This document shows positions 53,125 through 64,000 of a DNA stretch of 64,000 bases, piece after piece. The translations under genes were made by a program, and so were the position numbers. The DNA lies in the NCBI RefSeq assembly GCF_014648035.1, contig NZ_BMQI01000001.1, positions 62,001 to 126,000 on the forward strand, in the 5' to 3' direction. The notes under the pieces are model-generated. The model did not search any database. It was not told where the DNA came from and worked only from the letters and a program-made list of their open reading frames with translations. Origin of the DNA: Shewanella algicola. GTDB taxonomy: Bacteria; Pseudomonadota; Gammaproteobacteria; Enterobacterales; Shewanellaceae. Position 1 is the stretch's first letter; every line of letters begins with the position of its first letter.

Positions 53125-53179
53125 ACATGAGTTAAGTTTTAATCATATCTGCTTCAGCTTGATTTAAGCCAAGATATTT

Positions 53180-53213
53180 AAAGTGGTGTTCATACTCTGA
53201 ACGCCACTTTTTT
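53180..53213 (+). terminator. Terminator of crp
   Basis: AAAGTGGTGTTCA pairs with TGAACGCCACTTT over 13 bases (one G-T) and runs into a T stretch. Confidence 0.92.
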
Positions 53214-53227
53214 ATTTGGGAGCGAAC

Positions 53228-53578
53228 ATGAATATCTTGTTCATCGCCACTATCAACAGCTTAATGGCCATTACCGCTAATCAACAACATATTCCTGTTA
53301 ACGAATTTCCTCTCGATCACGATAAAGTCCAAAAGTTAGTGACATCTGGTAATATACGTCCATTAGATGACTATTTAATTTGGGTTGCGCAATATTGTGA
53401 TGGCCAATTGGTGGATGCACAACTGTTTCAACACCAAGATAAATGGCGTTATGATTTACAATTTAAACTTGCCCAAGGACATGTCATTAACCTGCAACTG
53501 GATGCAGTTAATGGTATGCAAAACCCATTACCTCAACTACCGAGCGAATGTACCAAACATGAAACTGTTACTCGTTGA
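53228..53578 (+). CDS. Small PepSY-like protein
   Basis: About 116 residues. A short hydrophobic start (MNILFIATINSLMAITA) suggests export. The rest resembles a PepSY domain (DGQLVDAQLFQHQDKWRYDLQFKL and INLQLDAVNG). PepSY proteins often precede PhoP/PhoQ-type two-component genes, as here. GGGAG lies five bases before the ATG at 53228. Its 3' end overlaps the start of the response-regulator gene by 20 bases, so the two are translationally coupled. Confidence 0.72.
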   Translation: MNILFIATINSLMAITANQQHIPVNEFPLDHDKVQKLVTSGNIRPLDDYLIWVAQYCDGQLVDAQLFQHQDKWRYDLQFKLAQGHVINLQLDAVNGMQNPLPQLPSECTKHETVTR

Positions 53579-54233
53579 AGATAACCCACTACTCGTTGCC
53601 GAGCTTGAAAAACAACTCAAGCAGGCAGGTTATATTACTGACGTTACCGATAAAGCGGTTGAAGCCGATTATCTAATGAAAGAAACCGAATATGACTGTG
53701 TTATTTTAGACATTGGCTTACCTGACGGTAACGGTTTATCGTTGGTCACCCAATGGCGCGAACGTGGTGTTAACACGCCAGTGATTATGCTCACAGCTCG
53801 TAGCCAATGGCATGAAAAAGTAGAAGGCTTTAACGCCGGTGCAGATGATTACTTAGGCAAACCGTTTCATGCACAGGAACTGTTGGCTCGTATACAGGCA
53901 TTAATTCATCGCGCTCATGGCCGTGCAAATTCATCTTCTAAACAACTCTGTTATGGCGGGGTTAATTTAGATGAAAATGAACAAAAGGTGACGGTTGGTG
54001 AGCAAGAATATGAGTTAACATCAATGGAGTTTAGATTATTAAAGATTTTTTTAATGTCACCTAAAAAACTGTTGTCAAAGTCTCAGCTTACCGACAAACT
54101 TTATCAATTTGACGATGAAAAAGAGAGTAATGTCGTGGAAGTCTACGTCACTCATTTACGTAAAAAACTGGGTAAAACCACCATCGAGACTCGTCGCGGA
54201 CAAGGGTATATTTTTCACGGTTTAGTGGAATGA
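53559..54233 (+). CDS. OmpR/PhoP-type response regulator
   Basis: 224 residues. Receiver domain with the acidic pocket (ED at 7-8) and phospho-acceptor Asp51 (ILDIGLPDG), then an OmpR-type winged helix (about 128-222, ending VVEVYVTHLRKKLGKTTIETRRGQGYIF). It starts at 53559 within the preceding gene; an upstream start at 53385 would be in the wrong context. Its stop overlaps the kinase start at 54230. Confidence 0.93.
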   Translation: MKLLLVEDNPLLVAELEKQLKQAGYITDVTDKAVEADYLMKETEYDCVILDIGLPDGNGLSLVTQWRERGVNTPVIMLTARSQWHEKVEGFNAGADDYLGKPFHAQELLARIQALIHRAHGRANSSSKQLCYGGVNLDENEQKVTVGEQEYELTSMEFRLLKIFLMSPKKLLSKSQLTDKLYQFDDEKESNVVEVYVTHLRKKLGKTTIETRRGQGYIFHGLVE

Positions 54234-55564
54234 TGTCGATTCGCTTTAAGCTCAGTCTATGGCTGAGTGGCCTGATTATCATTGCAACCTTGATAGGCTT
54301 ATTCCTGTTCGAATCAATGTTGCGTGATGCCTTTCATGACTCCATTATTAATCGTCTAGAAGAAGATTTAGAACACATCATTATTGCCACACGCCTGCAA
54401 GACGGCGAATTAGTGATCGACCAAACTCAATTATCCAGTTTTTACCGCCCCGCCTATTCTGGTCGTTACTTTCAGCTAAACCTGCCTAACCACACCATTC
54501 GCTCGCGTTCATTATGGGATGCAGAGCTACACATTGTTAATTTAGAGGCTCAGCAAAAGCGCGTCTGGCAAGCAAAGGGGCCTAAAAATAACGATATGCA
54601 ATTATTATCAATTGGTATCGGAGCTCCAGATAGTGATAACACAGCAACGCTTACCGTAGCGCAAGATCTGAGTATTGGCCGCAGGGTATTTAGTGAGATA
54701 TTTGGCACTAAATTGGCAATCAATATCGGCATGTTATTGGCGATGATTGCGGGGATTTTCATTATCTTGCGTCAATCGTTTAAACCAGTAAATCAAATCC
54801 AAGGAGCCCTTGCCAAACTGCGCGAAGGTGAGATTGCCTCACTTGAAATAGCTCAAATTCCAGCAGAAATTCGCCCATTAGCTGAAACCTACAATCAATT
54901 ATTAGAGTACACCGCCAAACAAATAGAGCGCAGTCGTAATAACTTAGGCAATTTGAGCCATGGCTTAAAAACACCACTGGCGGTAATGCAGCAACAAGTT
55001 GAAGCCTTAGGCTTATCTCACCCAGAAGCGGCCATGGCTATGCAGCAGCAATTAGACTTAGTGCACAAGATGATTGAACGTAAGCTGGCAGCGGCACGCA
55101 TTACTGGCGATATGTTGCCAGCAGCGCAATTAGCCGTGCCCAAAGATTTTGACAGTTTAGTTAATACCCTGCATAAGGTGCATCGTCAGCGTGATATTAG
55201 CTGTGTGATTGTTAATCCAGATAACATTAGCAGGGTCCCCATTCACCGCGAAGATGGTATGGAGCTATTTGGAAACTTGCTCGACAATGCTTTTAAATGG
55301 ACCAATACGCAGGTAATAGTGCGCATTAATCAAATGCAAAATGGCGATATATCGCTACAAATTGAAGACGACGGCAATGGCGTGGAGCAAGATAAAATCG
55401 CATCGCTAACAGCAAGAGGCACTCGCTTAGATGAAGCGACGATGGGCCATGGCCTAGGGTTGTCTATCGTTAAAGAAATTTGCGAACAATATGGTTTTAC
55501 CTTGCAATTTAACCGAAGTGAGACGTTAAACGGACTGAATGTCACCATCGTCATGGGCCAATAA
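54230..55564 (+). CDS. Two-component sensor histidine kinase
   Basis: 444 residues. Membrane helices at about 8-27 and 163-183 flank a periplasmic sensor; then a HAMP-like linker, the dimerisation His244 (NLSHGLKTPLAVM) and ATP-binding motifs (LFGNLLDNAFKW, DDGNGV, GHGLGLSIV). It overlaps the regulator gene by four bases. The signal is unknown; PhoQ/QseC-like layout and the PepSY neighbour suggest a cation or envelope signal, which is inference. Confidence 0.92.
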   Translation: MMSIRFKLSLWLSGLIIIATLIGLFLFESMLRDAFHDSIINRLEEDLEHIIIATRLQDGELVIDQTQLSSFYRPAYSGRYFQLNLPNHTIRSRSLWDAELHIVNLEAQQKRVWQAKGPKNNDMQLLSIGIGAPDSDNTATLTVAQDLSIGRRVFSEIFGTKLAINIGMLLAMIAGIFIILRQSFKPVNQIQGALAKLREGEIASLEIAQIPAEIRPLAETYNQLLEYTAKQIERSRNNLGNLSHGLKTPLAVMQQQVEALGLSHPEAAMAMQQQLDLVHKMIERKLAAARITGDMLPAAQLAVPKDFDSLVNTLHKVHRQRDISCVIVNPDNISRVPIHREDGMELFGNLLDNAFKWTNTQVIVRINQMQNGDISLQIEDDGNGVEQDKIASLTARGTRLDEATMGHGLGLSIVKEICEQYGFTLQFNRSETLNGLNVTIVMGQ

Positions 55565-55617
55565 TCTTGGACCAATCGTCATGAAGTAATCGATATAAAC
55601 CCATGTTATTAATCCAT

Positions 55618-55656
55618 AAAAAAGACCTGCTTGAGCAATCAAACAGGTCTTTTTTT
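55618..55656. terminator. Bidirectional terminator
   Basis: AAAAAAGACCTG and CAGGTCTTTTTTT form a 12-bp stem with further pairing in the loop (TTGA/TCAA), between the convergent kinase and DUF1338 genes. Confidence 0.92.
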
Positions 55657-55669
55657 GACGCAAATTACA

Positions 55670-56470
55670 TTACATCATTGTATTGGTACTTTCAAAAATC
55701 TTATCGGCTGATGCCGCAACAAAGCCAGTATACAGCTTGCCGTTGTCCATTGGGTAACGACGGGCAAACTCATAGAAACAACTTGGAATTTCAGCATCGC
55801 CATCGGTAAAGTTAACCACCACTTTATCGGCCATGGTAGAAGATTGCTCTAACAACACCTCTGGCGTACCTTTAATTTCGCCACCTGATCCATTAAGTAC
55901 AAAACCTGCATCTTTTAGTGCTTGGTTAACATCTTCAATGCGCTCAAATTGCGGTAAATCGTTAATCGATACGGTAAAATGGTTAGCACGATAACCTAAA
56001 GCCGCAACCCAAGCTGCATATTCACTCTCAGCTAACAGCGCTTTGTAAGTCGCTTTATCTAAGTTCCAGTGACGTCCCGAATAAATAAAGTTATCTGCGG
56101 TTGTGGCAGCGACATCAACTTGTTCAATTAAACCATGAATAGTTTTTTGCAGTTCAGGGCTAAACTCCTCTACCAACAACTCAGAGATAAAGACCTTAGG
56201 CTGAGTTGGGTCTGGATGCTCAAAATGCTTAGCCACCAGCTTTTTTTGCTCAAACTTGTAGTCGCCACTGTCAACATAGCCAATTGAAGTAAAATGCTCA
56301 GCCAACACGCTGAGATTAACTTTGGCAATATTAAACGTACGCAAGGCAATATGATCATTAATGATCGCTGCGCCGTGGCCAAGCAGCTGATGAATTTTGG
56401 CCGCTGAAGGTGTCATCTTGATATAGTCTTGCCATAACGCGGCAAACAAAGCATTAACGTCAGTATGCAT
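55670..56470 (-). CDS. DUF1338 (HglS-like) protein
   Basis: About 266 residues from the ATG at 56470, which has AAGGA seven bases upstream. DUF1338 includes the iron enzyme HglS, which makes 2-hydroxyglutarate from 2-oxoadipate in lysine breakdown. The HxxxR pair of that active site appears here (HIALRTF), and later NHFTVSIN and a Glu in EVLLEQSS may be the other metal ligands. This is a short form (HglS is about 460). It lies 73 bases after astD in the arginine operon, which suggests a linked role in amino-acid catabolism. Confidence 0.82.
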   Translation of the reverse strand: MHTDVNALFAALWQDYIKMTPSAAKIHQLLGHGAAIINDHIALRTFNIAKVNLSVLAEHFTSIGYVDSGDYKFEQKKLVAKHFEHPDPTQPKVFISELLVEEFSPELQKTIHGLIEQVDVAATTADNFIYSGRHWNLDKATYKALLAESEYAAWVAALGYRANHFTVSINDLPQFERIEDVNQALKDAGFVLNGSGGEIKGTPEVLLEQSSTMADKVVVNFTDGDAEIPSCFYEFARRYPMDNGKLYTGFVAASADKIFESTNTMM

Positions 56471-56543
56471 GGTTAAATCCTTATAAAAGGCTGGTGATAT
56501 CATGTCAATATCACCAGCACCAATCATGCGATGACTTATCAAC

Positions 56544-58007
<1,464 letters not shown>

Positions 58008-58013
58008 TTACTC

Positions 58014-59033
58014 CTACATTGCTAAAACACGAATTTGTTCGCCATCGCTAACCAGTAAACCGGCTGCAATTTCAGGGCTAAGAACAACATCGTCGTGTTC
58101 ATCAGAGACCAATAGTTTGGCAGCTGATGCACGATAATCAGCCAACGACGTGTTGGAAAAAATAAAATGATGATCTGCGTGTGGCATTTTGCCAATCGAC
58201 ACCGTGAGTAAGCGGCTTTTTTTAACCGAGCGGATTTCGCTCAAAGCGCACTCAACGGTTGGACCACCATCAAAAATATCGACGTAATTACGGAACTTAA
58301 AGCCTTCGGCTTGTAATAATCGCAGTGCTGGCTTGGTATTCTTATGAACTTCGCCAATCACTTTTTGTGCCTTTTTAGGCAACATGCAAACATACACCGG
58401 ATTGCGTGGCATCATTTCGGCCATAAACGCTTTCTTGCCTAAGCCAGACAAATAATCGGCTTCGACAAAATCAATGCCTAAAAAGTGATGTTGTAGCCAT
58501 TCATAAAAGGGGGAATCACCATGGTCATCACTGACACCACGCATTTCTGCAATGACGGTGTCGCCAAAACGTTGTGGATGCTGAGCCAATAACAGAAAAC
58601 GCGAACGCGACAACATGCGACCATTATTACCTTTGCGATATGCATCTTTTAAAAACAGGGTGCATACTTCTGCAGCGCCAGTATAGTCATGGCACAACGT
58701 CAGGGTCTCAACTTCATTACGCACAGAAATTTGCGAAGAATGGTAAACCTCAGTGCCTAAGCGGTAATGATAAAAAGCATCTTGCATACCGACGGCAGCT
58801 TCAACACCACACGTACCAACAACTTCATTGGTTTTGGTGTCTTCAAGCACCATTAAGTAGCCTTCGTCAAAAGGCTTATCAATTTGCTTAGTAAAAGATG
58901 CTTCTGCCCTAGCGATCTTTGAACGCAGTAACTCTTCGTTTACTGGTAAAGATGTAAAACCGTGGCCTGATTCAACTGCGATACTATAAAGTGCATCGTA
59001 ATCACTTGCACGGATAGGACGTATGACTAACAT
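58014..59033 (-). CDS. astA: Arginine N-succinyltransferase
   Basis: 339 residues, the first committed enzyme of the AST pathway. The opening MLVIRPIRASDYDALYSIAVESGHGFTSLP and the FLLLAQHPQRFGD...EMRG region are characteristic. It transfers succinyl from succinyl-CoA to arginine. It sits 116 bases after argD/astC and nine before astD. Confidence 0.96.
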   Translation of the reverse strand: MLVIRPIRASDYDALYSIAVESGHGFTSLPVNEELLRSKIARAEASFTKQIDKPFDEGYLMVLEDTKTNEVVGTCGVEAAVGMQDAFYHYRLGTEVYHSSQISVRNEVETLTLCHDYTGAAEVCTLFLKDAYRKGNNGRMLSRSRFLLLAQHPQRFGDTVIAEMRGVSDDHGDSPFYEWLQHHFLGIDFVEADYLSGLGKKAFMAEMMPRNPVYVCMLPKKAQKVIGEVHKNTKPALRLLQAEGFKFRNYVDIFDGGPTVECALSEIRSVKKSRLLTVSIGKMPHADHHFIFSNTSLADYRASAAKLLVSDEHDDVVLSPEIAAGLLVSDGEQIRVLAM

Positions 59034-59149
59034 CTTAATCTCCTCATTGCGCCACTAACAAACAGCACTGACAAATAAAGCCAGCGCGGTTTGTATGGTG
59101 GCGAACCCAAACTAAAAAAGTACAAGCTAGGCTTGCACTCAGTTAGTTA

Positions 59150-60703
<1,554 letters not shown>

Positions 60704-61846
60704 TTACAACAAATCGAGTTTACGGAAGTTCTGTGCTTTCAAACGCAACAACTCTTGGGCAGAAAACTCGTAATAATCAAACATAATACGTTTTTCTTGT
60801 GGGTCGATAAGTTGTTGCTCTTCTAATAACAGCACTTTGGCATAACAACTGGCTTTGGCCACAATAGCGGCTTCAGGCGAAAGCTCTGTAAAGTGATAAT
60901 CTTGATCAAGCTCTTTAAGCACAAGCGTAATTTTAGAGTCTTCGAACTTGAGTAAATTAAGCAGTTGCCAATTTAATGTATGACCGTGCAACATCACCTG
61001 ATTGAAAATAGCTTCAGCAGGAAACTCCGTTGCCATAATGGCATCATAGACTTGTTTGTCTCGACTTTGACTGGCCTCACGTAACCATGTCCCCCAGGTT
61101 TTATCAAATATTCGTCCGCTTTGGGTCAGCATAATTGAGGTCGCAAACTGATACATTAACGAGCAAGTATACGTTAGGCTGGGTTCTTTATTATGCAGCT
61201 GAGCCAAGGCTTGCGCTGCGATGGCACTCAATATGCTGTAACGCCACAACTTACGTGTTATCCACAGTAAATGAGTATTCCCAGAAGGTAACCAATTACG
61301 TAGGCAAAAATATGGGATTAATGTCCGTAGATTTTCTAAACCAATATAATTTAATACCAATTTAATATCGGTCACTTTCACATCGCCGTTTTTCGGCCTT
61401 CTGTGGCGCGATGACGGACTATTGATTAAATTGATTAAATCACGGCATAACCAGCTATTATCTTCAATAATAGGCCGTAAACGGTTTAAGTTGAGATCTG
61501 GGCTTAGCAATAAATCTAACAACAATATCTGACTTTCAGTAATCCCAGATGAGTCGATAATCGACTGAGGTAACGCCAGTTGGTGTTCAATCGTATTTTT
61601 AACGGTCTGAGTTAAATGAGTTGATACCTCTAGATAAATTTGGCGCTCTTTAACTTGTTTTTCGATACGCAGCTTTAACGCTTTACGTTCAATATCAAGT
61701 TTATTGGCACTTTCTTCGATCTCAGTATTTAACTCATCGAGCATTGAGCTCACAGGTTGCTTGCCCACAATAATTTGATTGTAGAGGCGACGTTCAATTT
61801 CGATGACTTTTCCGGGCCTAACGCCACCCGCTACAGATATTGCCAC
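60704..61846 (-). CDS. HDOD-like domain protein
   Basis: 380 residues from a GTG at 61846 with AAGGAAA upstream. A helical, partly coiled-coil N-terminal part (about 15-85) precedes an HDOD-like domain (about 120-300) with LINSPSSRHRRPKNGDVKVTDI, matching the SxxxxxxxxxITSIxxAI-type region of HDOD proteins, then LVLNYIGLENLR. The usual HD-hydrolase metal residues are not evident, as expected for HDOD, so a signalling or scaffolding role is likely. Confidence 0.72.
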   Translation of the reverse strand: MAISVAGGVRPGKVIEIERRLYNQIIVGKQPVSSMLDELNTEIEESANKLDIERKALKLRIEKQVKERQIYLEVSTHLTQTVKNTIEHQLALPQSIIDSSGITESQILLLDLLLSPDLNLNRLRPIIEDNSWLCRDLINLINSPSSRHRRPKNGDVKVTDIKLVLNYIGLENLRTLIPYFCLRNWLPSGNTHLLWITRKLWRYSILSAIAAQALAQLHNKEPSLTYTCSLMYQFATSIMLTQSGRIFDKTWGTWLREASQSRDKQVYDAIMATEFPAEAIFNQVMLHGHTLNWQLLNLLKFEDSKITLVLKELDQDYHFTELSPEAAIVAKASCYAKVLLLEEQQLIDPQEKRIMFDYYEFSAQELLRLKAQNFRKLDLL

Positions 61847-61948
61847 TCAACACTTTCCTTGATTACTATTTTGAGTCAATCATAAAAATTAAGGCTCTCC
61901 AAAGAAAGCCTTAATAGGTATTTATTTAATAAATTGGAGCTAGAGTCG

Positions 61949-64000
61949 TTATTTTAACTCTTGCTCAAATAGTTTATAAATACGACGGTATTCATCTAAC
62001 CAACTAGATGGTTGCACAAAACCGTGTGGTTCAACCGGATAAATAGCGGTTTCAAACATCGGTTTTTCAAGCTCAATTAACCGTTGCACCATGCGTACGC
62101 TATCTTGAAAAAACACGTTATCATCTAGCACACCACTCATAATCAACAACGGCTTTTGCAATCCTTGAGCATGTTCTATCGGCGAGCTACGCTCATAAGC
62201 AATAGGATCGATATCTGGCGTGTTTAAAATATTAGCAGTATAAGGTGCATTATAATGAGCCCAGTCGGTTACAGGACGTAACGCAGCCCCTGCTTGGAAT
62301 AATTCTGGCTCATTAAATAATGCCATAAAGGTTAAGAAGCCACCATACGAGCCGCCGTAAGTACCGACTCGTTGAGCATCGACGTTGGCGTTAGTTGCCA
62401 GCCAAGCCACACCATCTTTTAAGTCTTCCACTTCAGGGTGGCCCATGTTGCGGTACACCGCAGTGCGCCAGTCACGGCCGTAACCTTTAGAGCCGCGGTA
62501 ATCCATATCCATCACCACATAACCTTGCTGCGTTAATAAGTTATGGAACATATATTCACGGAAGTAACCAGAAAAACCATAATGGGCATTTTGCAAATAA
62601 CCGGCACCATGGTTAAACACCACTGCAGGGTATTTATCTGCTTGCTCGGCATCATAACCTTGCGGTAAGTACACTCTAGCATAGACCTCACCCGCACCAT
62701 GGTTTGAAGGCACTGCAACAACTTGCGGCATTTGCCAAGGGTATTGCTTAAATTCACTACTGGTGTAATCCGTCAGCTGCTTAATTTCTCCACCAATGGC
62801 TTGGATATAAAGTTCATCAGGGTGAGTTGCTGTAGATGCGGTTAACAGTAGCGCCTGGCCATCAGGGCTTAAACTGTAATCTAACGTACCAAACCATTGT
62901 GTGAGCTGCTCATCTTTACCTGAGGCAATCTCAACTCGGTATACGTTATAGCTACCAGGGTGATCCTTGTTAGCACGGTAATAGAGGTATTTGCCATCGG
63001 GTGACAAGGTCACATTATCCACCACAAATTTTCCACTGGTCAACGCACTAACTTTGCCTGCTGCGGTTTTAATATATAAGTGTGAGAATCCTGACTCTTC
63101 AGACAAATAGTAAACCGAGTCAGTGCCCGTTACCCAACCAAATTGGTTGTAGTTATAGTTAACCCATGCATCATCGTGAAGACGGTGCTCGGTTACAAGT
63201 TTGCCTTTTTGTAAATCCACTCGAGCGATCCAACGGTCTTTGTTATCAACCGCCTCAAGCATGACTATTAATTGGTTATCAGTATCTCGCCATTGCATGG
63301 CGCTTTGGTTCCATTCCCAATCTTGCATGAGTTGAATTAAGCGTGGGGCTTTTTCACTTTTGTAACTATCGCCTTGAGCTTTGGCATTTTCAGCCTTAAC
63401 GCTGGCTAAGACATCTTCATCAAAACCTGTTAGGCCTTCGATTGTGATGTCTTTTTTAGTGTGCTCCGCTAAATCAAGCAGCACGAGACGCTGCCCAGGA
63501 AAGGCATCTTCCGCCACACGCGCACGCGCAGGCACTGCATCTATATAACCATCTTTACCGAGGTAATTTGGCATGATGTCGTGCTCTGCTCGCCAGGTAT
63601 AATTTTTATCGGTCAGCGCCAGCATCACATAACGACCATCGGGTGACAGACTCATTTCAGAAATGGTTTCACTGTCGCCTAAATACCAAGGCTGAGCTGA
63701 AAATGTTGGGTCTGCTTTAGCCAAAGATTCACGGTATTGTTCACGTGATTTGTCATTGTTATGTTGTAAGGTAACGTAGTCGGTCAGTCTATGCTGCTGC
63801 TTGGCAATATAACTGCTTGGGTCTTGCGTTTTTTGCGGTTCATTAACCATTTGGATGGCAGCAATTTGCTCAACCATACCAGTGGTTTGATGTAGGCGGA
63901 AAATGTTATTGCCTTGCCAGTAAGCCAAGTCACCATTATTCAAAAAACGGACGCCATTAATGGCATCATTTTGACGAGTAAGCTGGCTAACATCACCACT
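61949..64000 (-). CDS. S9 family (DPP-IV-type) peptidase, partial
   Basis: About 683 residues visible; the frame stays open to the right edge, so the signal peptide and real start lie outside. A beta-propeller part (WD-like strands such as SLSPDGRYVMLALTDK, VTLSPDGKYLYYRANKD) is followed by the catalytic domain: Ser in TYGGSYGGFLTF, Asp in VLDDNVFFQDS and His in EPHGFVQPSSW. DPP-IV relatives remove dipeptides after Pro or Ala, usually in the periplasm. An in-frame TTG at 63943 is not the start. Confidence 0.9.
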   Translation of the reverse strand, partial: SGDVSQLTRQNDAINGVRFLNNGDLAYWQGNNIFRLHQTTGMVEQIAAIQMVNEPQKTQDPSSYIAKQQHRLTDYVTLQHNNDKSREQYRESLAKADPTFSAQPWYLGDSETISEMSLSPDGRYVMLALTDKNYTWRAEHDIMPNYLGKDGYIDAVPARARVAEDAFPGQRLVLLDLAEHTKKDITIEGLTGFDEDVLASVKAENAKAQGDSYKSEKAPRLIQLMQDWEWNQSAMQWRDTDNQLIVMLEAVDNKDRWIARVDLQKGKLVTEHRLHDDAWVNYNYNQFGWVTGTDSVYYLSEESGFSHLYIKTAAGKVSALTSGKFVVDNVTLSPDGKYLYYRANKDHPGSYNVYRVEIASGKDEQLTQWFGTLDYSLSPDGQALLLTASTATHPDELYIQAIGGEIKQLTDYTSSEFKQYPWQMPQVVAVPSNHGAGEVYARVYLPQGYDAEQADKYPAVVFNHGAGYLQNAHYGFSGYFREYMFHNLLTQQGYVVMDMDYRGSKGYGRDWRTAVYRNMGHPEVEDLKDGVAWLATNANVDAQRVGTYGGSYGGFLTFMALFNEPELFQAGAALRPVTDWAHYNAPYTANILNTPDIDPIAYERSSPIEHAQGLQKPLLIMSGVLDDNVFFQDSVRMVQRLIELEKPMFETAIYPVEPHGFVQPSSWLDEYRRIYKLFEQELK

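Overview
The window is chromosomal DNA from a marine-type gammaproteobacterium, most likely a Shewanella. This rests on the conserved blocks dksA-gluQRS-pcnB-folK-panB-panC and yheS/yheT/yheU/prkB/crp, an argD/astC-astA-astD arginine catabolism operon, a quinol-type nitric oxide reductase with NorR, and a base composition in the low-to-mid 40s percent GC (estimated by eye). I see no rRNA, tRNA, CRISPR array, transposase or prophage gene.

Layout. 1-117 is the 5' end of a secreted-protein gene cut by the window edge. 277-3004 is a SlyA/MarR-regulated HlyD plus DUF2955 efflux unit with two SlyA-type operators. 3068-7233 is the nitric oxide detoxification unit: three NorR enhancer boxes, a sigma54 promoter, the qNOR gene and norR, which has its own NorR box. 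7365-16045 holds an L,D-transpeptidase, a membrane bactofilin, a ZapE/AFG1 ATPase, a DUF3081 protein, an SbtA-like permease, a GAF-GGDEF cyclase and glnE.

16079-22066 is the most interesting part: a lipoprotein, a double DUF350 membrane protein, a membrane-fused spermidine-synthase-like enzyme, and homologues of E. coli YjfI (DUF2170), YjfJ (PspA/IM30) and YjfK (DUF2491), ending in a small protein that looks like a tandem ribbon-helix-helix DNA-binding protein. The same 13-bp palindrome (GACATATTATGTC) occurs once before the lipoprotein gene and twice, as a perfect 17-bp inverted repeat, before the DUF2170 gene. I propose one membrane-stress/polyamine-linked regulon, possibly autoregulated by the terminal protein. 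A potassium channel gene follows behind a terminator.

22170-39963 is mainly housekeeping: PBP1b, HrpB, a GGDEF/EAL protein, ThpR, PepB, SfsA, DksA, GluQRS, PcnB (very probably starting at AUU, as in E. coli), FolK, PanB, PanC, a DUF4124 protein and YheV. 40109-53124 is the yheS-to-crp block, interrupted between the TIGR02444 gene and yheT by a roughly 6-kb group of accessory genes: an outer-membrane protein, an alkyl-sulfatase-like metallo-hydrolase with altered metal ligands, a LysR regulator, a GMC oxidoreductase and its Tat-exported small partner. 53228-55564 is a PepSY-like protein plus a two-component system. 55670-60367 is the arginine succinyltransferase operon with a DUF1338 gene at its end, and 60704-64000 holds an HDOD-like protein and an S9 peptidase cut by the right edge.
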